Positions 8,767 through 17,329 of a stretch of 64,000 nucleotides of DNA are shown one piece after another. The first letter of the stretch is position 1, and every line of letters starts with the position of its first letter. Position numbers and translations under genes: made by a program. This DNA comes from Pseudobacteriovorax antillogorgiicola. Lineage in GTDB: Bacteria; Bdellovibrionota_B; Oligoflexia; Oligoflexales; Oligoflexaceae. The notes under the pieces were generated by a model. It worked only from the letters and a program-made list of their open reading frames with translations. It was not told the origin of the DNA and made no database searches. The stretch is from assembly GCF_900177345.1 (NCBI RefSeq), contig NZ_FWZT01000005.1, forward strand, positions 124,001 through 188,000, read 5' to 3'.

Positions 8767-9389
8767 TCACCCAAGGAAATGCTAATCGTTGAGCTTCCGG
8801 ATGCACTTGCATCGAATGTCATCACGTAAAAAAGTCCCGAGGCTGCATTATCCCAGAATTTATCTGTTATCACCAAGCCATCACCTGCTGATGCTGAAAT
8901 GGAATCAAAATGAGCCTGAAGCCCTGTACTCTCGGTAAGACCCCGTAATAGCTCTACATATTTCACGCTATCTAAATCTATTAAGGTCTGTGCCAAGCTC
9001 TGTAAGATCATCTCATTGTCGAACTCACAAGACATAGACGCTAGAGCGTAGTTTGAAAAATTTGATGAAGCATCTTCAACAAACCCAAGAAAGTATTTAA
9101 AATCTCCCCCAAAAAGAGTGGTCGTCGCGATACAACTTTGGCCATAGGCTTCGTACTCCCTTTGAAACTGCACAGCTGCAGCATCGAATGCAGCACCCGC
9201 AGTCTCTGGGTTTTCACCGTCCCCTGGGATAGGTAAAGGCGCTGCATCCACTGATTCTGGTAGCTCCTCTTCCACCACCGAATCGGCCTCAACAACTTGT
9301 GTCTCTTCACTGTCAGAGCTAGAATCAGATGAACATGATACCAATTGCAATGCGGCAACTGCCGCAAGCATCTCCTTGCGAATGTGCAT
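8748..9389 (-). CDS. Lipoprotein, N-terminal part of a probable lipoprotein-cytochrome c fusion
   Basis: 213 residues as it stands. Residues 1-19 are a lipoprotein signal with QLVSC as the likely lipobox, followed by a Ser/Asp/Glu-rich linker and a Pro-rich stretch. A domain of unknown family with two Cys (about 85 and 120) follows, ending in a beta-rich segment. The frame stops within what appears to be a continuing strand, and the next 340 bp in another frame encode a cytochrome c domain, so the stop is probably secondary. A Shine-Dalgarno-like AAAGGGGA lies 5-12 nt before the ATG. A 23-bp palindrome sits just upstream. Confidence 0.75.
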   Translation of the reverse strand: MHIRKEMLAAVAALQLVSCSSDSSSDSEETQVVEADSVVEEELPESVDAAPLPIPGDGENPETAGAAFDAAAVQFQREYEAYGQSCIATTTLFGGDFKYFLGFVEDASSNFSNYALASMSCEFDNEMILQSLAQTLIDLDSVKYVELLRGLTESTGLQAHFDSISASAGDGLVITDKFWDNAASGLFYVMTFDASASGSSTISISLGDQSVLM

Positions 9390-9405
9390 GGAAGTCCCCT
9401 TTGAA

Positions 9406-9428
9406 AATAGATGAGTAGCTCATCTATT
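9406..9428. promoter_or_regulatory. 23-bp palindrome upstream of the lipoprotein gene
   Basis: AATAGATGAG and CTCATCTATT are perfect 10-bp inverted arms around TAG, centred about 28 bp upstream of the lipoprotein start codon. In DNA it could be an operator; in RNA it would be a hairpin in the leader just before the ribosome site. No T-run follows in the direction of transcription, which argues against a simple terminator. Confidence 0.45.
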
Positions 9429-9563
9429 CAAGAAGGACGCCAGGTATATGCTACTGTGATTATTAGTTATATACTATAATGACTTGTATAAGACCTTGGC
9501 AGTCTCAAGCTTCTAGGGCCTTATTAATCTTTTTTAACTATTACCCTAATAGGTCGGATAGGT

Positions 9564-11192
9564 TCAAACGACAGCTTTCCTCGGCTCTATTCTACCGAGA
9601 ATTTTTGTCAGTTCGCTGCGCCTTAAGGGTTTAGCTAGAAAATCGTCCATCCCTGCTGCAAAACACGCTTCTCTTTCTGACTCCATGGCAGAGGCCGTTA
9701 AGGCGATAATTTTTGGTTGTACCACCAAATCTTTATTCGACCGTATTGCCCGGGTCGCTTCAATACCGTCCATTTCAGGCATATGGTAGTCCATGAAAAT
9801 CACATCAAAGCAATTTTCTTTCATCAAGTCCAAGCACTCAATTCCTGTCGCCGCTACCATTGGATCGTATCCAATAGATCTGAGAATAAATGTCGCTATT
9901 TCTTGGTTGAGTAGGTTGTCTTCTACCAATAAGATGCGTAACCCCAAGTCGAGATCGTAGATCTCACGTTTGTTATTTGATAATTTCTTGCTAACCTTGC
10001 TAGTTTTTACAAGTGGAAATGATAGCTCGAAGTTCGTTCCTTTTCCTGGTGTACTTTCTACCTTGATCGTTCCCTTCATTGCCTCTATGAGTTCCTTTGA
10101 GATTGCTAAGCCAAGTCCCGTTCCTCCAAACCGCCTCGTTACTGAGTCATCAGCTTGGGAAAACGGCATAAATATCCTTGCTAGTTGATCATGATTCATT
10201 CCGATTCCGGAATCCGCTACTTTGATATGTAAAGCGCTAGTATCGCTATTCACGACTTCCTTAAAATCGAATTCAATGAAGCCACTCGATGTGAATTTTA
10301 CCGCATTACCGATTAAATTGGTAAGAACTTGACCTAGTCGGAACTTATCACCCTCTACGATTTCGCTGTGACATTCGAAGTTCGAACTAACTTCAAGGCC
10401 CGACTTGTCTCCAGCAAGAGAATTAAGAAGTGTTAGTTGCTCCTCGTAAAGTTCAAAAAGTGAAAAGGGCTTCTTCTCTACCTCGATCGCAGTCGAATGC
10501 AGCTTCGAATATGATAGGATGTCATCGATAATTCTTAAAAGATTTTCACCGGAGCGAACCAAGACATCGAGCCACTTGGAAGCTAATTTCCGGTTGCCTA
10601 AGTTATCTCGGATAAGGTCTGCAACACCGATAATGCCATTCATTGGAGTTCGAATCTCGTGACTCATATTAGCTAAAAATAGCTTTGACGCTTTTTCAGC
10701 AGCTGTTGCTCGATCTCGTTCTGCTGCTAAAAGAATGTTTTTAGCTCCCAACTCTTGAGTTCGTTTCTCCACACTTTCTTCTAAGCGTTGGTTGGTCTTC
10801 TCAAGCAATACCTCTAAACTTTTCGCTTCGGTAATATTTCGTGATGTGATGACAACACAGTCGTCGAAATACTCCAAATCTAAATTGTAGTAGAGCGTTT
10901 CACCAGATTCTAAGGTAAATTCATTAACAAAGGAGCGCGGTTCCTTCGTTGCGAAACAGGCCTCTATTTCAGAGTAGACCTGTGCTTTCTCAATACCTGG
11001 AAATACATCACTCATCTTCTTACCAACCAGTTCTTCTTTCACCATCTTGATCTGGTTGAGAAGAACTTCGTTAAGGTATATATAGCGATATTCAGGCGAT
11101 ATGATCTGAAGGCCAAAAGAGCAGTTGCTAGTGACGAAATAAAAAACTCTCGATATCTCAGATCCTAGCTTTTGTTTCGCATCTTGACTCAA
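9564..11192 (-). CDS. Cytoplasmic PAS hybrid histidine kinase with receiver
   Basis: 542 residues without membrane segments. Residues about 20-125 form a PAS domain (NCSFGLQIISPEYRYIYLNE, later SRNITEAKSLE), then a coiled coil to about 170. HisKA follows with the H-box ANMSHEIRTPMNG (His178), then HATPase_c (N-box NLIGNAVKFT, G-box GTGLGLAI). The C-terminal receiver is at about 418-535, with ILLVEDNLLNQEIA and phospho-acceptor in DVIFMDYHMPEMDG, ending with the usual Lys in FLAKPL. Cytoplasmic signals such as redox state or small ligands are typical for such PAS kinases. No Hpt or output regulator is adjacent. It is not clearly in an operon with its neighbours. Confidence 0.92.
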   Translation of the reverse strand: MSQDAKQKLGSEISRVFYFVTSNCSFGLQIISPEYRYIYLNEVLLNQIKMVKEELVGKKMSDVFPGIEKAQVYSEIEACFATKEPRSFVNEFTLESGETLYYNLDLEYFDDCVVITSRNITEAKSLEVLLEKTNQRLEESVEKRTQELGAKNILLAAERDRATAAEKASKLFLANMSHEIRTPMNGIIGVADLIRDNLGNRKLASKWLDVLVRSGENLLRIIDDILSYSKLHSTAIEVEKKPFSLFELYEEQLTLLNSLAGDKSGLEVSSNFECHSEIVEGDKFRLGQVLTNLIGNAVKFTSSGFIEFDFKEVVNSDTSALHIKVADSGIGMNHDQLARIFMPFSQADDSVTRRFGGTGLGLAISKELIEAMKGTIKVESTPGKGTNFELSFPLVKTSKVSKKLSNNKREIYDLDLGLRILLVEDNLLNQEIATFILRSIGYDPMVAATGIECLDLMKENCFDVIFMDYHMPEMDGIEATRAIRSNKDLVVQPKIIALTASAMESEREACFAAGMDDFLAKPLRRSELTKILGRIEPRKAVV

Positions 11193-11304
11193 TACAAATC
11201 CCTACTAAACTAATTCTTACCTTGTCTTCGGCATAAAAGCGTAAGGAATCTATACAAAATGAGGAGTAATTGACATTCAACTCACTCCCGCTACCTACTA
11301 ATCA

Positions 11305-12138
11305 TTAGAAATAGCGATATAGTTTAACTCGTACCTTCGCGGTGTGAGGACTACTTATCCAATTAGCCGAACCTGATGTCGAATACCTCTGTCCGGTGAC
11401 GACTACTCGTATGGAATTTTCCGTTTTATCAACCCACTTAGCCCGATTAAATGATATAGAATTCAAGCCATAAGATCCTGTACTTGCATCAAAACCAAAT
11501 TCTACATTGTGTGGGTTTCCACCGACCTCTTTCCATTCGATAAACACAGCGTAATCAAGGGTTCCCAAATTATGAGTAATCGTCTGATTATTATCCACCC
11601 AACCACTATCAAAGGTGGGAGTTGGGAATCCCGTTCGATCGGGGCAAAAGCTAATTCCTTCAGGAAATAACAGAGACCTGGGGTCTGAAAAGTCTACTTT
11701 AGTTTGCGTCAGTGGATCGACAACAATTGAGTCATCTGAAATCTTGTTGATGTCAGTGCCTTCTTCCACTCGGATAGCCCTTGCGATAAGCCCATCATTG
11801 CTAGGAGAACACTGAACCTTAACGGCCCACGATCCAAATACCCGCCCTTCGCTGGGAATGAACTCTTTGACGGAGCCTCCTAGAAATCGCTTTACTGCGA
11901 CCCCACTGGCTGGGCAGGTCGTTGGTGTATAACTCTCTTTACACGAAACTGTTTTTAGTAGCATTCTTCGTATTGCTTCAAGGTCGCCTCTCATCTCAAC
12001 TTTCTTCTGTGCTTTCAGCGACACATAAGTCATATCATTAAGGACTTTCGCTCCCATTCCCAGGATTCCCAGGGCAACAATAACATACATCATTGCACTG
12101 CCCTGCTCCGATCTCAAGTTCATCAATTGATTTTCCAT
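11305..12138 (-). CDS. Prepilin-like exported protein, paralogue of upstream gene
   Basis: 277 residues. The N-terminus RSEQG followed by SAMMYVIVALGILGMG has the form of a type IV prepilin-like leader: charged residues, Gly at -1, then a hydrophobic helix. Position +5 is Tyr instead of the canonical Glu, as in some minor pilins. The mature part contains four Cys in its first half and a C-terminal domain of about 110 residues (WVDNNQTITHNLGTLDY ... WVDKTENSI) that recurs in the next gene. The start overlaps the end of that gene by 16 bp, so translation is likely coupled. Function is unknown; a surface-exposed minor pilin or pilus-tip adhesin is a fair guess. No pilus assembly genes lie nearby. 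Confidence 0.65.
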   Translation of the reverse strand: MENQLMNLRSEQGSAMMYVIVALGILGMGAKVLNDMTYVSLKAQKKVEMRGDLEAIRRMLLKTVSCKESYTPTTCPASGVAVKRFLGGSVKEFIPSEGRVFGSWAVKVQCSPSNDGLIARAIRVEEGTDINKISDDSIVVDPLTQTKVDFSDPRSLLFPEGISFCPDRTGFPTPTFDSGWVDNNQTITHNLGTLDYAVFIEWKEVGGNPHNVEFGFDASTGSYGLNSISFNRAKWVDKTENSIRVVVTGQRYSTSGSANWISSPHTAKVRVKLYRYF

Positions 12139-12827
12139 AGCCGCACCTTGTAGTAAGCATTCTTTGTATTTGACTTGTATTCGGAAAAGCTTCCGCCGCT
12201 GAAGTACCGGCCTTCCGTTTCAATTGTTATCGAGTTTTCAGTTTTATCGAACCAAGTTGTTTGATTGAATCCTAAACCCAGTATGGCATTTGAATCGTAA
12301 GAGGTTGACGTTGAAAACTGGTAGAAATGAGATGGATCTGGGACTTTCTCTTTGTACTCGACATCAATCACGTAGTCCATAGTGCCGAGATGATGCGCAA
12401 TTGTAGTACCCTTCTTAGTCCACGTAGACTCATAGTCAGGTTTCGGTAGAGAGGTGAATTTTTGATCGATAGAACAGACCTCGATACCTTCAGAAAAGAG
12501 AGCTTGCCACTGTTTGCCAGAATCAAGCTTGATTTCAACTTTCAGACCCCAGAGTGAGTCCGCACATAGTCCTCGAACTTGGTAATTTCCAACTTTCGAC
12601 AAAGTCTCCCCAAACCGATCTCTAAAGGTGATCTGTTGCCCCTTAGATCCACACTGATTCACAGCGAGAGTCTGGTCACAGTCGACGGACTCTAACAAAC
12701 GCATTTTAAGGTCACTTAAACCGCGACTGTCACTAATCTTGGCAAAACTCTTTTGAGTTTTAACGACGAGGCTTCCTACAGCAAGCGATGCTATGGATCC
12801 TAAAGCCAATGACATTGTTACAGTCAC
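12123..12827 (-). CDS. Prepilin-like exported protein with unusual start
   Basis: 234 residues from the GTG at 12827. The C-terminal half (WTKKGTTIAHHLGTMDY ... WFDKTENSI) is clearly paralogous to the gene at 11305, with which it overlaps. The GTG start gives a protein beginning inside a hydrophobic helix. In-frame codons just upstream read KIRRHGINLVTVTM, a textbook short prepilin leader (basic residues, Gly, then the helix), yet no ATG, GTG or TTG lies between the preceding TAG and that GTG. Either a rare start codon (an ATC giving a 5-residue leader) is used or the 5' end is mutated. Function unknown. Confidence 0.6.
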   Translation of the reverse strand: MTVTMSLALGSIASLAVGSLVVKTQKSFAKISDSRGLSDLKMRLLESVDCDQTLAVNQCGSKGQQITFRDRFGETLSKVGNYQVRGLCADSLWGLKVEIKLDSGKQWQALFSEGIEVCSIDQKFTSLPKPDYESTWTKKGTTIAHHLGTMDYVIDVEYKEKVPDPSHFYQFSTSTSYDSNAILGLGFNQTTWFDKTENSITIETEGRYFSGGSFSEYKSNTKNAYYKVRLWKIN

Positions 12828-13363
12828 TAAATTAATACCATGTCTCCTGATTTTTAAAGGTGCTTTCTTCTATTTCGGAAAATCACCCAGAACTCGTGAG
12901 GACCATTCCAATACCCTATATTTTTCTATTAATAACTGCACCTTACACCATTTCTCCATACTAAATAAGATAGGTCTTGAAATATATGTGATCGACTGTT
13001 CTCGTAAACGAGAGGTAGGGCCAGTATAGACTTTCGAAGCTTTCGACTAAACACGAGCCATAGTGGAAATTGTTGAGTCTTACATGACAATCGTAATACC
13101 TAAAGTCATTTCAAAAATTTTCGATACAAAGCCAATGTAAGTATAGGGCTGGTGGCATTTGGAACAAACTTAGCTAGTCTGACTCGATGAAGACATGGCT
13201 CGAAGCGAGGAAGAGGCATATCGGGACTATGCTGACGACGGGCGACAACGTATCGCGTTTTTTAAGACATAGCAAAAACTTGTATTCCAAACGTCAACAG
13301 CCCCTATTCCCTTTGTGTTAAAGAGAATTGAAACATGACTTCAAAGGCTCTTTGGAGAATCTA
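12828..13363. other. Intergenic region between divergent genes
   Basis: About 535 bp between the prepilin-like gene (minus) and the binding-protein operon (plus); promoters for both should lie here. I see no convincing gene. At about 13198-13255 there is a purine-rich stretch with GAAGCGAGGAAGAGG, a GCATA/TATGC inverted pair and GACGACGGGCGACAACG. It loosely resembles the core of the inverted-repeat element at 20117 but lacks its terminal repeats. Confidence 0.4.
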
Positions 13364-14605
13364 ATGAAAATTTTACACCTCATAGCTAGCGCCATATGCA
13401 TGCTGAGTCTTGAGCTGAAAGCTGAAGAGCTTGAGGTCATCCACTGGTGGACATCGGGTGGTGAGGTAAAATCGGTCAATTCACTTAAAAAGATGTTTAT
13501 ATCTTCTGGCCACACCTGGAAAGATTCAAAAATCATAGGAGGAGGTGGGGAAAATGCCAACAAAGCGTTAATGCAACGCATTTCCAGTGGTGATTCTCCT
13601 GGGGTTGTCCAGCTGAAGTCGGCGTCGATCCCCCATTGGGGTTCCATGGGCGCATTACAAGAAGTGAATCGTACTGCTGTGAATCAGAAATGGGACAACA
13701 TTCTCCCGACCGAGGTATCAAGAGGATTAAAGTATAAAGGATCATATGTTTCCGTCCCACTGAATGTCCATAGAATCAACTGGATTTGGATGAATGCTGC
13801 AGTGATGAACAAGATCAATGCAAAGGCGCCTTCTAGCTTCAAGGAGCTTTTTGAAACTCTAGAGGCAATCAAGTCTAAGACTAAAGTCCTGCCTATTGCC
13901 CATGGAGGTCAATCCTGGCAGGATGCGACGCTCTTTGAGCAGGTCCTTCTTGCTATCGCTGGCATCGATACTTATCGAGGGATGTTCATTGATCTAGATG
14001 CTACTGTGGCCAAATCTGCCAAGGTCCTCAAGGTATTTCGAGTCATTCGAAAACTAACGACTTTCATGGCTGATGATCGAAAAGGCTTAGACTGGGATAA
14101 AGCTACCAAACAAGTGATCGAAGGCCGCGCTGCGATGCAGTTCATGGGTGATTGGGCTAAGGGGGAATTTTTAAGTGCTGGTCTTCAACCAGGAAGAGAC
14201 TTTATTTGCTGGGTGACTCCCGGCCTTGAAGGCTTTATCTACACTATCGATGCCTTTGCATTTTTCAAAACCAAAGAGAACAAATCCAAACAAGCTCAGA
14301 GCCAACTCGCACAATTGATAATGACAAAGGAATTTCAAAGAGAGTTTAATAAAAGAAAAGGCTCTATCCCCGCTAGAACAGATGTCTTACTCAACGGTTT
14401 TGATAATTGCGCCAAGCAGTCTGCCAAAGACTTTTCTAGAACTGCAAATAAGGGTTTGCTAGCTCCAAGCTTTGCTCATGGTAATGCTCAACCATCCGAT
14501 ATACAAGGAGCATTGATTGAAGTCATATCTTTATTCATGAGTAGTTCAATGCCACCTGAAATGGGTAGAGATCGACTCATTTCAGTTCTTGAAGAATTCG
14601 AATAG
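13364..14605 (+). CDS. Periplasmic solute-binding protein, family 1 (sugar-type)
   Basis: 413 residues from the ATG at 13364, which has GGAG at 7 nt and begins with a signal peptide (KILHLIASAICMLSLELKAEE). An upstream ATG at 13328 would bury the signal. The mature part follows the extracellular solute-binding family 1 fold: strand VIHWWTSGGE, GGGGENANKALMQRI, PLNVHRINWIWMN, AMQFMGDWAKGEF. These features are shared with glucose/mannose-type ABC binding proteins such as GtsA. No permease or ATPase accompanies it. Instead it is followed 11 bp later by a membrane CheA-like kinase and then a second binding protein, so it probably acts as a ligand-loaded sensor subunit and not in uptake. Confidence 0.85.
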   Translation: MKILHLIASAICMLSLELKAEELEVIHWWTSGGEVKSVNSLKKMFISSGHTWKDSKIIGGGGENANKALMQRISSGDSPGVVQLKSASIPHWGSMGALQEVNRTAVNQKWDNILPTEVSRGLKYKGSYVSVPLNVHRINWIWMNAAVMNKINAKAPSSFKELFETLEAIKSKTKVLPIAHGGQSWQDATLFEQVLLAIAGIDTYRGMFIDLDATVAKSAKVLKVFRVIRKLTTFMADDRKGLDWDKATKQVIEGRAAMQFMGDWAKGEFLSAGLQPGRDFICWVTPGLEGFIYTIDAFAFFKTKENKSKQAQSQLAQLIMTKEFQREFNKRKGSIPARTDVLLNGFDNCAKQSAKDFSRTANKGLLAPSFAHGNAQPSDIQGALIEVISLFMSSSMPPEMGRDRLISVLEEFE

Positions 14606-14616
14606 ATTGGACAACC

Positions 14617-17328
14617 ATGGGCGCCGAGGAAATGAATTTCCGAAGTATTTCGAAGAGTGTTTCTCTTTGGATCTTCACGAGCATCGTGGTTATCACAATT
14701 CTTTCTCTTCTAGTTGCTGGAGTCCTAATATCAGATCGATTTCATGAACGTTCTAGAAATTCATCTCTTCATGCTGCAAAAATCACCGAACTCTCTCTGA
14801 ATCAATACCTTAGTAAGATCGTGAGCGGCATCGACGCGATCAACAACGATATAGAACTTTCAAGGGATACTCTACTTTCTTTAGCTAGTCCTAACCCGCG
14901 AAGGACCAACTTCTATCGATTTCTCTATCGAATTAACGAGTTTGGCAAGCAATATGGATTGCACCAGGTATCAGTTTACCTAAAGCCCGTGGAATCAGAG
15001 TATCAATTGTTCGGAGCAATGGATAACGATAGAGGCGCAGTTTTCTCCTACCCTAGCTCCGATGGGAAAGGATCAGTCAAGAAGCTCAAGAGAGATGAGT
15101 ATGGCTATATTTCCGGCGACAACAACTTCTCGAAGGATTTTCGATTCAAATTTCCCATTGTACTTTCCAAATTTTCTCAAAACATTGAGGTGCAAGGTAG
15201 CAGAGGGCGTCTATATTTATCACTTGTATACCCATTGATCAATAAACACCATGGTGTTGAAGAAGATCGTGGACAATTTTTAGTTAAAGGCATGAAGTAT
15301 GGATTTATAAAAGCGTTCATACCGATGCCGGAAACGTTTCTCTCGCAGCTCGAAGACCAGACTGGATTAAAAATCAGCTTTTTCGACTTCAACAACAAGC
15401 ATCTAGCTGGAATCAATGAGACTTACTCTGAGAGCCCTCATTTTTCATCAACTGGAATAGATGGTATTGAATACTTACATTACTTCTCACCAATTCTCCT
15501 ATTTGATAAAAAAATTGCGATCATATCAACATCACTCCCTAGAAGTACCCTCATTCAGGAAATCGTTGGTATGTTAGCTATTGTAGTCTTTAGCATTGCA
15601 GGAAATTCCATTGTTGTGCTTCACTTTCTAAGGCGTCAGCTGCGCAGAAGAATTGTTATGCCCATCAAAGATCTATCAAATACTGCAAATATGATAACCG
15701 ATGGCCATCTCAGCGAGTGGCAAAACATCAATATAGATACAACATGCGGCTATTCAAATGAAATTGATCTGCTAAAAACCTCATTTCGGTCCATGACTCG
15801 TCGCCTAGAGACCTTAATCAATGAGAAGATAAAGAATATAGAATCAATTCTACAAAATATTGAGCAAGGAATATTCTCGATTAAGGAAGATGGCACCATT
15901 CACCACGAATACTCATGCTATCTTGAGACTATCTTTCCAGACTGCAAAATATCTGGACAACGATATGACGAGTTGCTTTTCGCGACCGCCACCATCACTC
16001 AAGAGAAGATCGCTGCTACCAAGAGCGCTGTAACAGCTTCTTTAGGAAACGATAGCCTTGCTTTTGAGATCAATCGTGAGCACTTAATTCACGAACTCAA
16101 TATAAGTCGTGATGGTAAGAGACAGCTTTTGGAGCTAGAGTGGTCCCCCATCATCGAAGAAGACATCATTCAAAAAATCATGGTCACTGTGAGAGATGTC
16201 ACAGAACTCATTGAGCTTCGCGAGGAAAGTAAGAGTCGCGCTGGAGAACTATCGAAGATCGAGCAATTGATTGTACTTGATCATCCCACCTACACTCAGG
16301 TGCATCTGCAATCCGCTCATCTTCTAGAAGAATGCACTGACATTCTCGCATCCACAAAGGTCGATCCTGAAGACCTTGATCAAGTATTTATGAATTTACA
16401 TACCGCAAAGGGCCTCTTAAGGCTTTATGGACTACGAGACGCAAGTTCTGTCATTCACACCATAGAAGATCGTTTCAAATCTCATAGTGAGGATCAAAGT
16501 ATTCTACCTACTTTGAAAGTAGAAAGACTTTCGAATAGCATTCAAGAAGTTATCGAAATCCTTAATCAGTATAAATATATCAATGATGTTCGGCTTAATC
16601 GAAGTAGCCAAGACTTCAACTTACCCAACAACAAGATTGAAGAAATCAGAAAATCAGTGAACCAGTATATCTCTGATACCAACAAGGTTGATACCCTAAT
16701 AGAGCAGATCACGGAGTCCTTGATGGGTACGCAGATATCCCTCGAATCCCAGCTTATCGGGCTTATGGGCCAAATGGAGGCTATTGCGAGGGAGCTGGGT
16801 AAGGAAACTCCCGTACTCAAATACTCGGGGCTACATCTTTTCATAAAGAAAGAGCGAAAGGATCAACTAGACAATATATTTACTCATCTTCTTCGAAATA
16901 CGATTGACCATGGTATCGAGGGAACCGAGGAACGCAAACAGGCTCGAAAGAGTGTCCAAGGTACGATTTTCGTCCGAGTCAGAGTCAAAGATGACTATAT
17001 TAACTTAGAGTACTGTGACGATGGTCGCGGCATTTCGATTGAAGACGTTCGATTAAAAAAAGAGTCGAACAATAAACTTTCCAATCTAGATGTTGCAAAC
17101 TCAATCTTCGAGAAGGACCTTAGCACGGCAAAAACTGTTACCGACATTTCTGGTCGTGGAGTTGGTCTAAGTGCTGTCAAAGCAGATATAGAATCCTTTG
17201 GAGGTAGAATATCTGTAGTGCTTGCGGGTACTGCTGCCTCTGGCTTTACCCCGTTTAAATTTGTTATTGAACTGCCAATTAAATGGCTTAGCCCAAAGTT
17301 AGAAACCAAAAACGAGCAGGTGGGGTAG
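14617..17328 (+). CDS. Membrane CheA-like sensor kinase (HAMP, PAS-like, Hpt, HATPase)
   Basis: 903 residues. Helix 1 at about 17-40, an extracytoplasmic domain of about 270 residues, helix 2 at about 313-335 and a HAMP linker (MPIKDLSNTANMITDGHLSEW). Then a PAS-like module (NIEQGIFSIKEDGTI ... VTVRDVTEL) and an Hpt domain with phospho-acceptor His595 in VFMNLHTAKGLLRLYGL. The ATPase domain is of CheA type, with N-box HLLRNTIDHGIE (about 757-768) and G-box DISGRGVGLSAV (about 843-854). There is no HisKA, CheW-like or receiver domain. It likely phosphorylates its own Hpt and relays to an unlinked response regulator. Flanked on both sides by periplasmic binding-protein genes, it is probably their signalling partner. 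A second ATG at 14632 is also possible as start. Confidence 0.85.
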   Translation: MGAEEMNFRSISKSVSLWIFTSIVVITILSLLVAGVLISDRFHERSRNSSLHAAKITELSLNQYLSKIVSGIDAINNDIELSRDTLLSLASPNPRRTNFYRFLYRINEFGKQYGLHQVSVYLKPVESEYQLFGAMDNDRGAVFSYPSSDGKGSVKKLKRDEYGYISGDNNFSKDFRFKFPIVLSKFSQNIEVQGSRGRLYLSLVYPLINKHHGVEEDRGQFLVKGMKYGFIKAFIPMPETFLSQLEDQTGLKISFFDFNNKHLAGINETYSESPHFSSTGIDGIEYLHYFSPILLFDKKIAIISTSLPRSTLIQEIVGMLAIVVFSIAGNSIVVLHFLRRQLRRRIVMPIKDLSNTANMITDGHLSEWQNINIDTTCGYSNEIDLLKTSFRSMTRRLETLINEKIKNIESILQNIEQGIFSIKEDGTIHHEYSCYLETIFPDCKISGQRYDELLFATATITQEKIAATKSAVTASLGNDSLAFEINREHLIHELNISRDGKRQLLELEWSPIIEEDIIQKIMVTVRDVTELIELREESKSRAGELSKIEQLIVLDHPTYTQVHLQSAHLLEECTDILASTKVDPEDLDQVFMNLHTAKGLLRLYGLRDASSVIHTIEDRFKSHSEDQSILPTLKVERLSNSIQEVIEILNQYKYINDVRLNRSSQDFNLPNNKIEEIRKSVNQYISDTNKVDTLIEQITESLMGTQISLESQLIGLMGQMEAIARELGKETPVLKYSGLHLFIKKERKDQLDNIFTHLLRNTIDHGIEGTEERKQARKSVQGTIFVRVRVKDDYINLEYCDDGRGISIEDVRLKKESNNKLSNLDVANSIFEKDLSTAKTVTDISGRGVGLSAVKADIESFGGRISVVLAGTAASGFTPFKFVIELPIKWLSPKLETKNEQVG

Positions 17329-17329
17329 A

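Noticed and set aside
8740-8770. Programmed frameshifting to join the lipoprotein and cytochrome parts
   Set aside because: No slippery heptamer, internal Shine-Dalgarno or strong downstream structure is visible at the junction; mutation or read error is simpler.
13176-13260. Possible second copy of the inverted-repeat element, and a 13-bp match AGCTAGTCTGACT shared with 19977
   Set aside because: The purine-rich core is only loosely similar to 20117-20230, the terminal inverted repeats are missing, and a single 13-bp match can arise by chance in 64 kb.
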